Positions 19,423 through 26,678 of a stretch of 64,000 bases of DNA are shown here, in pieces (position 1 is the stretch's first letter; every line of letters begins with the position of its first letter). Source of the stretch: Flavobacterium tiangeerense (GTDB lineage: Bacteria > Bacteroidota > Bacteroidia > Flavobacteriales > Flavobacteriaceae); the NCBI RefSeq assembly GCF_007830355.1, contig NZ_VLKO01000004.1:272109-336108 (forward strand), written 5' to 3'. The notes below the pieces were generated by a model, which worked only from the letters and a program-made list of their open reading frames with translations, was not told the DNA's origin and made no database searches. Both the position numbers and the translations under genes were made by a program.

Positions 19423-21843
19423 ATGAAAATATCATACAACTGGTTAAAACAATTTATAAAAATAGACTGGAAATCCGAAGAAACAGCTGCATTGCTTACA
19501 GACTTAGGGCTTGAGGTAGAAGTGGTTGAAAAGTACCAATCTATTAAAGGAGGATTAGAAGGAGTAGTTATAGGTCATGTATTAACATGTGTACAACATC
19601 CAGATGCTGACAGACTGAAAATAACAACTGTTGATATAGGAACCGGCACACCAATACAAGTAGTTTGTGGTGTTAGTAATGTAGGTGCAGGACAAAAAGT
19701 TCCTGTTGCTACTATTGGGACTGAATTGTATGATAAAGAGGGCAATGCTTTTACGATCAAGAAAGGAAAAATTAGAGGTCAAGAAAGCCACGGTATGATT
19801 TGTGCAGAAGACGAATTAGGTCTTGGTGAAAGCCACGATGGAATTATGATCTTAGACGACTCATTGGTACCTGGAACAGCCGCTGCAACTGTGTTTAAAA
19901 TAGAAAATGATGAAGTTTTTGAAATAGGATTAACACCAAATCGTGCTGATGCTATGAGCCATCTAGGTACAGCTAGAGATTTGAGAGCAGGACTTTTACA
20001 AAATGGAGTTAGCGTAGAGCTTATTACACCTTCAGTTAGTAATTTTAGAGTAGATAAAAGAACTTTAAAGATTGATATTGATGTTAAAGAACCAAAATTA
20101 GCACCTAGATATTGTGGCGTTACAATCTCTGGTATTGAAGTAAAACCTTCTCCTGCTTGGTTACAAAACAGATTAAAATCTATTGGGTTAAACCCAAAAA
20201 ATAACATTGTTGATGTTACGAATTACGTTTTACACGAATTGGGTCAGCCCCTTCATGCCTTTGATGCTGCTAAAATAAACGGAAAAGTAGTCGTTCAAAC
20301 TCTTGCGACGGGGACAAAATTTACCACTCTTGATGATGTTGAAAGAGAATTGCATGAGGAAGACTTAATGATTTGTGATGAAAAAGGACCACTTTGTATT
20401 GCTGGTGTTTTTGGCGGAAAAAAATCAGGAGTTTCAGAAAGTACTAGTACTATTTTCTTGGAAAGTGCCTATTTCAATCCTGTAAGTATTAGAAAAACAG
20501 CGAAGAGACACCAACTTAATACCGATGCCTCTTTTAGATTTGAAAGAGGAATTGACCCTAACATCACTGAATATGCCTTAAAGCGTGCCGCATTATTAAT
20601 TCAAGAAGTTGCCGGTGGTGAAATTACATCAGATGTAGTGAATGTCTATCCAAAGAAAATTGAAGATTTTAATGTTTTTCTGAACTTTAAAAATGTTAAT
20701 AAAATAATTGGACAGGAAATTCCAAAAGATACTATTAAAAAAATACTGGTTTCATTAGACATTAAGGTAAATAGTGTATCGGATGCTGGACTTGGATTGA
20801 CTATTCCTGCGTACCGTGTAGATGTTCAAAGAGAAATTGATGTTATTGAAGAACTTTTAAGAGTTTACGGTTATAACAATATTGCTTTTTCGAATAAATT
20901 GAATGCTACGGTTTTCAACGCTCCAAGAAACGAAGATTATAAAATTCAAAATGTTATTTCCTCTCAATTGAACTCTCAAGGATTTCATGAAATGATGGCT
21001 AACTCATTGACAACGGCAAACTACGTTACACTTTCTGATCAACTAAATCCTACGAATAATGTAACCATGTTAAATCCTTTGAGTGCTGATTTATCAACCA
21101 TGAGACAATCATTACTATTCTCTGGACTTGAAGCAGTATCGTATAACATTAATCGTAAAAACGCTGATTTAAAATTATTTGAGTTTGGTAAAACTTACCA
21201 CAATTACCTTGCTGGTTATGAAGAAAAAAAACATTTAAGTTTATTACTTACTGGTAATAGAAACCAAGAAAACTGGACTGGAACACTAAAAACTTCAGAT
21301 TTCTTTTTGTTTAAAGGATATGTTTTAGGAATTTTATCTCGATTGGGTATTGATAAATTACAAACTAAACCAGTTGAACTAGATGTTTTTGCTGAAGGAA
21401 TTTCACTAGTTGTTGGGAATGACACAATCGTTTCATTAGGAGTAGTTAAAAAAGTAATATTAAAACATTTTGGAATCAAACAAGAAGTGTTTTATGCAGA
21501 CTTTAATTGGGATTTAATCCTTAAAAAAATAAGTACTAAAATTAAATATACAGAGATTCCAAAATATCCTGAGGTACGCAGAGACTTAGCTTTATTGCTA
21601 GATCAAACAGTTAGTTATGAAAGCTTATACAACTTGGCTAGACAAACTGAAAAAGGACTTTTGAAAAACATTGATCTATTTGATGTTTACGAAGGTCAAA
21701 ACTTACCCGAAGGCAAAAAATCATATGCCTTGAGTTTTACCATTCAAGACAATGCAAAAACACTTACTGATGCTCAAATCGATAAAATTATGAGTAAGTT
21801 GCAAAAGAACTTTGAAACAGAAGTTGGTGCCGTTTTAAGATAA
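19423..21843 (+). CDS. pheT: phenylalanine-tRNA ligase beta subunit
   Basis: This 806-residue PheT, together with PheS (not in this window), charges tRNA-Phe. The N-terminal tRNA-binding OB domain (about residues 40-150) contains VGHVLTCVQHPDADRLKITTVDIG. It is followed by the B3/B4 editing domain, the B5 domain, the catalytic-like core (RVDVQREIDVIEELLRVYGYNNI) and the C-terminal anticodon-binding FDX-ACB domain (YPEVRRDLALLLDQTVSYESL). Length is normal for Bacteroidetes. It is a single gene ending at a strong terminator, with an ATG start. Confidence 0.97.
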   Translation: MKISYNWLKQFIKIDWKSEETAALLTDLGLEVEVVEKYQSIKGGLEGVVIGHVLTCVQHPDADRLKITTVDIGTGTPIQVVCGVSNVGAGQKVPVATIGTELYDKEGNAFTIKKGKIRGQESHGMICAEDELGLGESHDGIMILDDSLVPGTAAATVFKIENDEVFEIGLTPNRADAMSHLGTARDLRAGLLQNGVSVELITPSVSNFRVDKRTLKIDIDVKEPKLAPRYCGVTISGIEVKPSPAWLQNRLKSIGLNPKNNIVDVTNYVLHELGQPLHAFDAAKINGKVVVQTLATGTKFTTLDDVERELHEEDLMICDEKGPLCIAGVFGGKKSGVSESTSTIFLESAYFNPVSIRKTAKRHQLNTDASFRFERGIDPNITEYALKRAALLIQEVAGGEITSDVVNVYPKKIEDFNVFLNFKNVNKIIGQEIPKDTIKKILVSLDIKVNSVSDAGLGLTIPAYRVDVQREIDVIEELLRVYGYNNIAFSNKLNATVFNAPRNEDYKIQNVISSQLNSQGFHEMMANSLTTANYVTLSDQLNPTNNVTMLNPLSADLSTMRQSLLFSGLEAVSYNINRKNADLKLFEFGKTYHNYLAGYEEKKHLSLLLTGNRNQENWTGTLKTSDFFLFKGYVLGILSRLGIDKLQTKPVELDVFAEGISLVVGNDTIVSLGVVKKVILKHFGIKQEVFYADFNWDLILKKISTKIKYTEIPKYPEVRRDLALLLDQTVSYESLYNLARQTEKGLLKNIDLFDVYEGQNLPEGKKSYALSFTIQDNAKTLTDAQIDKIMSKLQKNFETEVGAVLR

Positions 21844-21860
21844 TACATATTGTGGAAATT

Positions 21861-21902
21861 AAAAAAGCGGTTGCTTTAAATTGTAGTCGACCGCTTTTTT
21901 TA
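21861..21902 (+). terminator. pheT terminator
   Basis: AAAAGCGGT and ACCGCTTTT form a stem around a loop of about 17 bases and are followed by a T-run. It lies 17 bases past the pheT stop. The A-run on the other side makes it able to act on minus-strand transcripts leaving the neighbouring three-gene operon. Confidence 0.8.
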
Positions 21903-21940
21903 ATATTTTGAAACACTAAAAATAATTTACAGTTTTCTTT

Positions 21941-22495
21941 TTAGCAATAATCTTCTAAGTTTATTTCTTCGGCAATAAGCATTTGGATATCAGACATAAT
22001 CAACATTGTTTTCAATTTGATTGCTCCAGCTTGTAATTGTTCATTTGACGTCGTAAATTTCCAGATAGCATCTACAAAATTTTCAAACGGCAAATCAGGA
22101 TCATACTTTACAACTTTTGCCTGGCTAATGATCAATAAGATTTGCTTTACCAGTTCTCTACACTCTTCAACTTTTAATTCAAAGGGTTTCAAAACTGTCA
22201 ATATCAAGCTTTGTAAATCATTTAATATCTCCGAGGCAGCTTTTAATTGTGCTTTCTTTAAAGAGATACTTTTATTATCAGAAAACCTTGGAATCAATAA
22301 TTTACTTTGTAAACCGGACAATTCAGCTACTTCACTGATAGTATATGTGCTTAAAATTTCTTCATTTTTAGCAATCCAAGCTGTTAATTTTTCGATAAAC
22401 AAAGGATCTTTTGTTTGAAGACTTCTCGTTATTTTTGGAAATTCTAACAAGTTATTTTTCAAAACGCTAACTAGGTTTAATGTTGATTTTCTCAT
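21941..22495 (-). CDS. hypothetical protein, third gene of DUF2589 operon
   Basis: I recognise no family. The 184-residue product is predicted soluble and nearly all helical, with no signal peptide or membrane segment. It is rich in Leu, Ile, Lys and Glu and ends in EEINLEDYC with a terminal cysteine. It starts two bases after the stop of the preceding gene, so it is probably translationally coupled to that DUF2589-like partner. It ends against the pheT terminator. Its constant position in the cassette suggests a role with the DUF2589 proteins; that is inference. Confidence 0.75.
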   Translation of the reverse strand: MRKSTLNLVSVLKNNLLEFPKITRSLQTKDPLFIEKLTAWIAKNEEILSTYTISEVAELSGLQSKLLIPRFSDNKSISLKKAQLKAASEILNDLQSLILTVLKPFELKVEECRELVKQILLIISQAKVVKYDPDLPFENFVDAIWKFTTSNEQLQAGAIKLKTMLIMSDIQMLIAEEINLEDYC

Positions 22496-22497
22496 CT

Positions 22498-23202
22498 TTA
22501 TTCAGGTAATAATTTTGATTCTATTTCTCCTTTAGCATTTTCAGATCTACTCCACTCCATTCCGTTTTCAGAAATTTTTAATTTAATGAAGATTAAATTT
22601 TCAGACTTAAGTTCTCTTAATTTATTAGCTTCAACAACTATATTAAGATTAGCTAAAGCCTCCACCTCTTTACTAATTGTAATTTCTCGCATTAAAACTG
22701 TTATTAAATCTCTAACAATCAAATCAATGTTCATTTTGGCTAATACCTCCTTGTTTACCAAAGCATATTTTTCAATTATCTTTAAATAATACACTACGAT
22801 TTCTTTTGAAAAACCCAAAATAGAATCATGACTGTTAGTTATTTTAATTTGTTTTTCCAAAATACTTACTTGTCTGGCTGTCTCCGTTTGTAGCAATTTA
22901 GTAGGTTCTTTTGTAATTTTTAAGACTCCAAATTTTTCTAATAGGAAACTATAAACTAAAGTGTTAATCTTGATACTATCAAAACCAATTACTGGAGGTT
23001 TTGAGATGTTTTCAATTTCATCTAAAGCAATGGGAATTGTCATTTCAACATCATCAATACGCATTCTTGGAATTGAAAAATGTTTCAAATAATCATGTTT
23101 TGCATATTCTTCGGCCAATTTTACAGTTTGAAGGTCAGACATTATTTTAGCATTGGTAAAACTAGCCACAATACTTCCTAGGTAATCATTCAATTTTATC
23201 AT
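22498..23202 (-). CDS. DUF2589-associated protein
   Basis: This 234-residue soluble protein has no signal peptide. Residues about 5-60 read as a helix (LGSIVASFTNAKIMSDLQ...LAEEYAKHDYL) followed by FSIPRMRIDDVEMTIPIAL. That Ser-Ile-Pro-(Arg)-x-Arg-(Ile) block followed by a beta strand also occurs in the neighbouring DUF2589 protein (SIPSIRIEEMTIDFNAKL). The rest is helical, with a beta-like C-terminus (FIKLKISENGMEW). I believe proteins with this N-terminal pattern accompany DUF2589 genes in many bacteria, but I know no function. It is separated from the upstream DUF2589 gene by 62 bases that contain a strong hairpin. Confidence 0.8.
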   Translation of the reverse strand: MIKLNDYLGSIVASFTNAKIMSDLQTVKLAEEYAKHDYLKHFSIPRMRIDDVEMTIPIALDEIENISKPPVIGFDSIKINTLVYSFLLEKFGVLKITKEPTKLLQTETARQVSILEKQIKITNSHDSILGFSKEIVVYYLKIIEKYALVNKEVLAKMNIDLIVRDLITVLMREITISKEVEALANLNIVVEANKLRELKSENLIFIKLKISENGMEWSRSENAKGEIESKLLPE

Positions 23203-23217
23203 AGTTTCTTATTTTTT

Positions 23218-23256
23218 AAATAGATTGGCCACCCCAACAAGACAGCCAATCTATTT
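23218..23256 (-). terminator. intra-operon hairpin, possible attenuator
   Basis: AAATAGATTGGC (23218-23229) is perfectly complementary to GCCAATCTATTT (23245-23256) across a 15-base loop. On the minus strand it follows the DUF2589 stop codon and precedes the next gene. The U-run is short and broken, so partial termination or protection of the upstream message is more likely than full termination. Confidence 0.6.
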
Positions 23257-23264
23257 TAATATTA

Positions 23265-23867
23265 TTACGCGTTTACACTAGCTATACTGTCTTCTAGCAT
23301 TGTTAATATACGATCTAATCCAGCTGGTAATTCATCATTAACAGCACGAACGTGTACGCCTAGATTATAGGTTTTCTCAACATTTGAACCCGTAACTGAA
23401 GTCCTCTTGTACGAAGCAGAAGCTTTGAAATTGACAATTTTGTAATTAATACCAAGTTCAGCACTTGCGACAAACTCACTAGAAACACTTTTGGTCTCTG
23501 TAGAAGTAAGCTTTGCATTGAAATCAATGGTCATTTCTTCTATTCTGATACTTGGAATAGACAACATCGTTAAGAATGGAACTCTAATTTCCACCTCTTT
23601 ATCATCAAATTTTGTATTTCCTGGAACGGATGCTTTTGTAGGATCTGGATCATAATTTGGATTAGGAATAGATTTTTTGTAGTTGAAATCTACATAACGT
23701 AACTTTTTTGGATCAGTAGCAGAAGCTCCATCTTCAAAACCAACTGATTGTATAAAATTAACTTGTGCCATAGAGGCTGCATTTTGAGCTTGAACAGCTG
23801 CTTGTAATGGTCCACCGATGTAAACACTAAAATCTAAACTATTTAATTCTGCGACTAAATTTGACAT
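23265..23867 (-). CDS. DUF2589 domain protein
   Basis: This 200-residue protein matches the DUF2589 family by its shape. A helical N-terminus (PLQAAVQAQNAASMAQVNFIQSVGF, residues about 20-44) is followed by a loop with prolines, the VPFLTMLSIPSIRIEEMTIDFNAKL block, and beta-strand repeats (SVSSEFVASAELGINYKIV and the following strand). It ends with VHVRAVNDELPAGLDRILTMLEDSI. No signal peptide or membrane segment is seen. It is the promoter-proximal gene of a three-gene minus-strand operon. The function of DUF2589 proteins is unknown to me; a structural or assembly-forming role is only a guess from the repetitive beta pattern. Confidence 0.85.
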   Translation of the reverse strand: MSNLVAELNSLDFSVYIGGPLQAAVQAQNAASMAQVNFIQSVGFEDGASATDPKKLRYVDFNYKKSIPNPNYDPDPTKASVPGNTKFDDKEVEIRVPFLTMLSIPSIRIEEMTIDFNAKLTSTETKSVSSEFVASAELGINYKIVNFKASASYKRTSVTGSNVEKTYNLGVHVRAVNDELPAGLDRILTMLEDSIASVNA

Positions 23868-24029
23868 AACTATTATTATTAAAATTTAATTCTTACTCTC
23901 TTATTAAGGTTTTTCAGATTCCACCTCTCCATTTTGTGCACCAAATGGATTGATACAAAGTTGTGACATAACTAGTTTTCACAAAAGAGTAAAGACACCC
24001 TATTTTATTTTTAGATATACCCTAAAAAA

Positions 24030-24076
24030 AAGGGGATATTTCCCCTTGTGGTATCTGCTGAATTGAAATATTTTTG
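24030..24076 (+). promoter_or_regulatory. promoter and inverted repeat of the sensor operon
   Basis: TATTTTTG (24069-24076) fits the Bacteroidetes -7 box TAnnTTTG, with TTG 20 bases upstream at 24046-24048 as the -33 box. An inverted repeat AAGGGGA (24030-24036) / TCCCCTT (24041-24047) runs directly into the -33 box, a good place for a regulator to bind. It lies in the 251-base divergent region between the DUF2589 operon and the sensor operon. Confidence 0.55.
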
Positions 24077-24118
24077 TCCTGTTACCTTTTAATAATATAA
24101 CCTTAACTAAAAAACATT

Positions 24119-24550
24119 ATGGAACAAAAACCAATTAAGCCAAAACAACTTATTACTAAAGAATTTGCTAAATTGCTAAATGAAAATTATAATAAAACCA
24201 GATATCCTTTGATCAAGGAAGCTATAAAAAAAGAAGATGCTAATGCGATTTGGTTTTCTATTGTGGAATTAGAAAATTATATTGCTTACATAAAAGCTGA
24301 AGCAAAAAGGCAAAAAGGTGAAATTGATGGTATTCGCTTTCATTTTGGCGCATATCCTGAAGATAAAGCATATGCCGAAAAAGCCGGTTTAACAACTATT
24401 TTTTTAGCTCCAACAGGGACAAAGAAAATTAAAAAAACTACAGAAGTGTCCAAAATGGAAAAATCTATAGAAAATGATGATTCCTTGAATATTGCACCAT
24501 TAAACTATGGCTCTATTGGTAATCCACCTCCAATCCCTTATATTTATTAA
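24119..24550 (+). CDS. hypothetical small soluble protein, first gene of sensor operon
   Basis: This is an unrecognised 143-residue soluble protein without signal peptide. The N-terminal half is helical and charged (ANAIWFSIVELENYIAYIKAEAKRQ, residues about 40-64). It is followed by an alpha/beta segment GIRFHFGAYPED...TIFLAPTGTK, then a lysine-rich linker and a proline-aromatic tail (IGNPPPIPYIY). I recall similar small proteins in Bacteroidetes sitting in front of a multi-pass membrane protein and a histidine kinase, as here, but no function is established. Its stop is immediately followed by the ATG of the next gene. Confidence 0.75.
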   Translation: MEQKPIKPKQLITKEFAKLLNENYNKTRYPLIKEAIKKEDANAIWFSIVELENYIAYIKAEAKRQKGEIDGIRFHFGAYPEDKAYAEKAGLTTIFLAPTGTKKIKKTTEVSKMEKSIENDDSLNIAPLNYGSIGNPPPIPYIY

Positions 24551-25198
24551 ATGTTTGAAGATTTAAGATTTTATATAATTTATTTAGCTTTATTATCAAG
24601 CATAATAGGATTTCGATTCTATTATAAATTGCCTAATAATAAAGCTAAATTTATATTGTTTATAATAGTATTTTCTTTTTTGACAGAATTTGTAGGCAAA
24701 TATTTTACATTATGGACTGGATTAATTAATTTTTCAGTCTATAATTTTTATATGTTAGCTAGTTTCAGTGCCTATATCGTATTGCTGTATGCGCTCTTTC
24801 TTAAATTAGAATTTAAAAGAATTGCAATTTGCTTCTTAATAATATTCTATTTATTTTACTTTTGTAACCTTTATTACTTTCAATATCATAACGATACCGT
24901 ATTCACCAATAGTTTTGCACTTGGAGTAGTTTTTGTATTACTCCTATCATGTTGCTATTTCATAGAAATTTTTAATTCTAAAAAAATACTTAATTTCAAG
25001 AAATCAATTTACTTTTGGTTTATACTTGGAATTTTGCTTTTTCACGTACCTTTTTTACCTTTTATGTTGGCTATAAAATGGTTTTTAATAAAAAATGATG
25101 AATCAATATTTAGTTTAGTGCTTTTTATATTGAATCTATTAATGAACGGCTGTTTTATCATCGGATTTTTATGGAGCGAAAAGAGATACAACTATTAA
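24551..25198 (+). CDS. multi-pass membrane protein, likely detached sensor module
   Basis: This 215-residue protein is almost entirely hydrophobic, with about seven membrane segments separated by short charged loops (for example FRFYYKLPNNKAKF and EIFNSKKILNFKK). There is no enzyme motif. Its ATG abuts the stop of the previous gene. Its last 28 bases overlap the start of the histidine kinase gene, so the two are translationally coupled. Since that kinase has no sensing domain of its own, this protein may be the receptor of the system. That role is inferred from layout and topology alone. Confidence 0.75.
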   Translation: MFEDLRFYIIYLALLSSIIGFRFYYKLPNNKAKFILFIIVFSFLTEFVGKYFTLWTGLINFSVYNFYMLASFSAYIVLLYALFLKLEFKRIAICFLIIFYLFYFCNLYYFQYHNDTVFTNSFALGVVFVLLLSCCYFIEIFNSKKILNFKKSIYFWFILGILLFHVPFLPFMLAIKWFLIKNDESIFSLVLFILNLLMNGCFIIGFLWSEKRYNY

Positions 25199-25965
25199 TA
25201 ATTTCACTTAGTATAATTTTCTTTACACTAATTGTAATACTACTGACTTTGTTCTTTTATTTTTCAAAGAAAAAGAATTCTTTTTTAATTGAACAAATGA
25301 AATCCAAGCACTACTTTCAATCTGAACTAGTAAAAACAAGGATAGAAATAAAAGATCAAACCTTATCCGAAATTAGTAAAGAACTTCATGATAATATTGG
25401 CCAAATACTATCTGTGGCCATAATGCAATTGAACTTATTCCTGCAGGATGAAAATAAAATTGTTAAACCCAAAGAACTTAATAATCTAAAAGATATCATT
25501 GCAAACGCGCTGGATGAAATTAGAATTTTATCGCGAATAATTAATAAAGAAAATACCTTGCAATGCAATTTCATTGAAGCTATACAGATAGACTTAGATA
25601 AAATTAAAAAATTAAAGAAAATCAAATGTATTTTAAATTGGGATGGCATTTCACCACAAATACATTTTGAACATGAATTGTTTATTTACCGAATTTTTCA
25701 AGAAGCCATTCACAATAGTTTAAAACATTCCCATAGTGAAACCTTTGAAATCACAATTCAAACTTCAAAAGATCATTTCCTATTAACTTTAACTGATTTC
25801 GGAATTGGATACAATACCAATGAATTATCTACCGGTTCTGGATTGAACAACATGAAACTAAGAGCTCAACTTATTGGAGCATCAGTAGATATACATTCTA
25901 ACAATAATGGCACCTCAATTAAGTTAATTTATCCTTTAACCACAAATCATGAAGACTATCAATAA
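25171..25965 (+). CDS. HisKA_3-type sensor histidine kinase without input domain
   Basis: This 264-residue kinase has a single membrane segment (about residues 8-32) and essentially no extracytoplasmic domain. The HisKA_3 dimerisation domain has the phospho-acceptor His73 in ISKELHDNIGQ. The HATPase_c domain has its N-box in FQEAIHNSLKHS, D-box in DFGIGY and a G-box in GLNNMKLRAQLIGA. This is the NarX/DesK-like class that pairs with LuxR-type regulators. It overlaps the upstream membrane-protein gene by 28 bases and the downstream response-regulator gene by 17 bases, strong evidence for co-translation and joint function. Confidence 0.92.
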   Translation: MERKEIQLLIISLSIIFFTLIVILLTLFFYFSKKKNSFLIEQMKSKHYFQSELVKTRIEIKDQTLSEISKELHDNIGQILSVAIMQLNLFLQDENKIVKPKELNNLKDIIANALDEIRILSRIINKENTLQCNFIEAIQIDLDKIKKLKKIKCILNWDGISPQIHFEHELFIYRIFQEAIHNSLKHSHSETFEITIQTSKDHFLLTLTDFGIGYNTNELSTGSGLNNMKLRAQLIGASVDIHSNNNGTSIKLIYPLTTNHEDYQ

Positions 25966-26593
25966 AATAATTATTGTAGATGATCATCTACTCTTTTCAC
26001 AATCCTTAAAACTCTTAATAAATAGTTTTGATGATTTTGAAGTGGTTAATAGCTTCGAGAATGGCAAAGAATTTATCAATCATCTTCAAGAAAACCCTGA
26101 CACCATTGTTGATCTTGTACTTTTGGATGTTAATATGCCCATTTTAGATGGACTAAGCACCATTAAATGGATAAAGGAAAACCAACCCAACTTGAACGTT
26201 ATAGCCCTCTCAGTAAACAATGACGATGAAACCATCATAAAAATGATTACTAATGGCGCCAAAGGATATTTACTAAAAGATACTAGTCCAAAAATTTTTC
26301 AAGAAGCAATTATTGCGGTAATTGAAAAAGACTATTATTTTACTGAGTTAGTTTCATCTATTTTGATTAATCGAATTGATAGTGATAGTAAAAAAATTAT
26401 TTTAAAAGAAAAAGAACTCATTTTTCTAAAACTAGCCTGTACCGAAAAAACATACAAGGAAATTGCAGATGAAATGTGTCTAAGTCCAAAAACAATCGAT
26501 GGTTATAGAGAAGTCCTATTTGAAAAACTTGAAATTAAAACTAGAATTGGTCTTGTACTTTATGCTATAAAAAACAAAATCGTTATTATTTAA
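25949..26593 (+). CDS. NarL/LuxR family response regulator
   Basis: This is a 214-residue response regulator. The receiver domain (residues about 5-120) has the acidic pair VDDH near residues 10-13, the phospho-acceptor Asp60 in LVLLDVNMP, and the conserved Lys in YLLKDTSP. The C-terminal LuxR-type DNA-binding domain (about residues 148-212) contains YKEIADEMCLSPKTIDGYRE. It is the cognate partner of the overlapping kinase. Likely targets are its own operon and possibly the divergent DUF2589 operon; this is inference from the shared control region. Confidence 0.93.
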   Translation: MKTINKIIIVDDHLLFSQSLKLLINSFDDFEVVNSFENGKEFINHLQENPDTIVDLVLLDVNMPILDGLSTIKWIKENQPNLNVIALSVNNDDETIIKMITNGAKGYLLKDTSPKIFQEAIIAVIEKDYYFTELVSSILINRIDSDSKKIILKEKELIFLKLACTEKTYKEIADEMCLSPKTIDGYREVLFEKLEIKTRIGLVLYAIKNKIVII

Positions 26594-26623
26594 AATTCTA
26601 TTTTTACACAATAAATTTCATAA

Positions 26624-26662
26624 AAAATGCCCCAAAAAGCGAATCACTTTTTGGGGCATTTT
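26624..26662. terminator. bidirectional terminator
   Basis: AAAATGCCCCAAAAAG pairs with CTTTTTGGGGCATTTT around a seven-base loop, with T-runs in both directions. It separates the response regulator from the facing OmpA-family gene. Confidence 0.9.
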
Positions 26663-26678
26663 CATATGTATACTTTTT

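Noticed and set aside
22017..22418. 133-codon plus-strand frame in the DUF2589 region
   Set aside because: It is antisense to the 184-residue protein, which is coupled to its operon partner and better placed.
21941..23867. R-body or phage-tail-like locus
   Set aside because: The DUF2589 trio suggested an assembly, but there are no RebB-type short proteins, sheath, baseplate or tube genes nearby.
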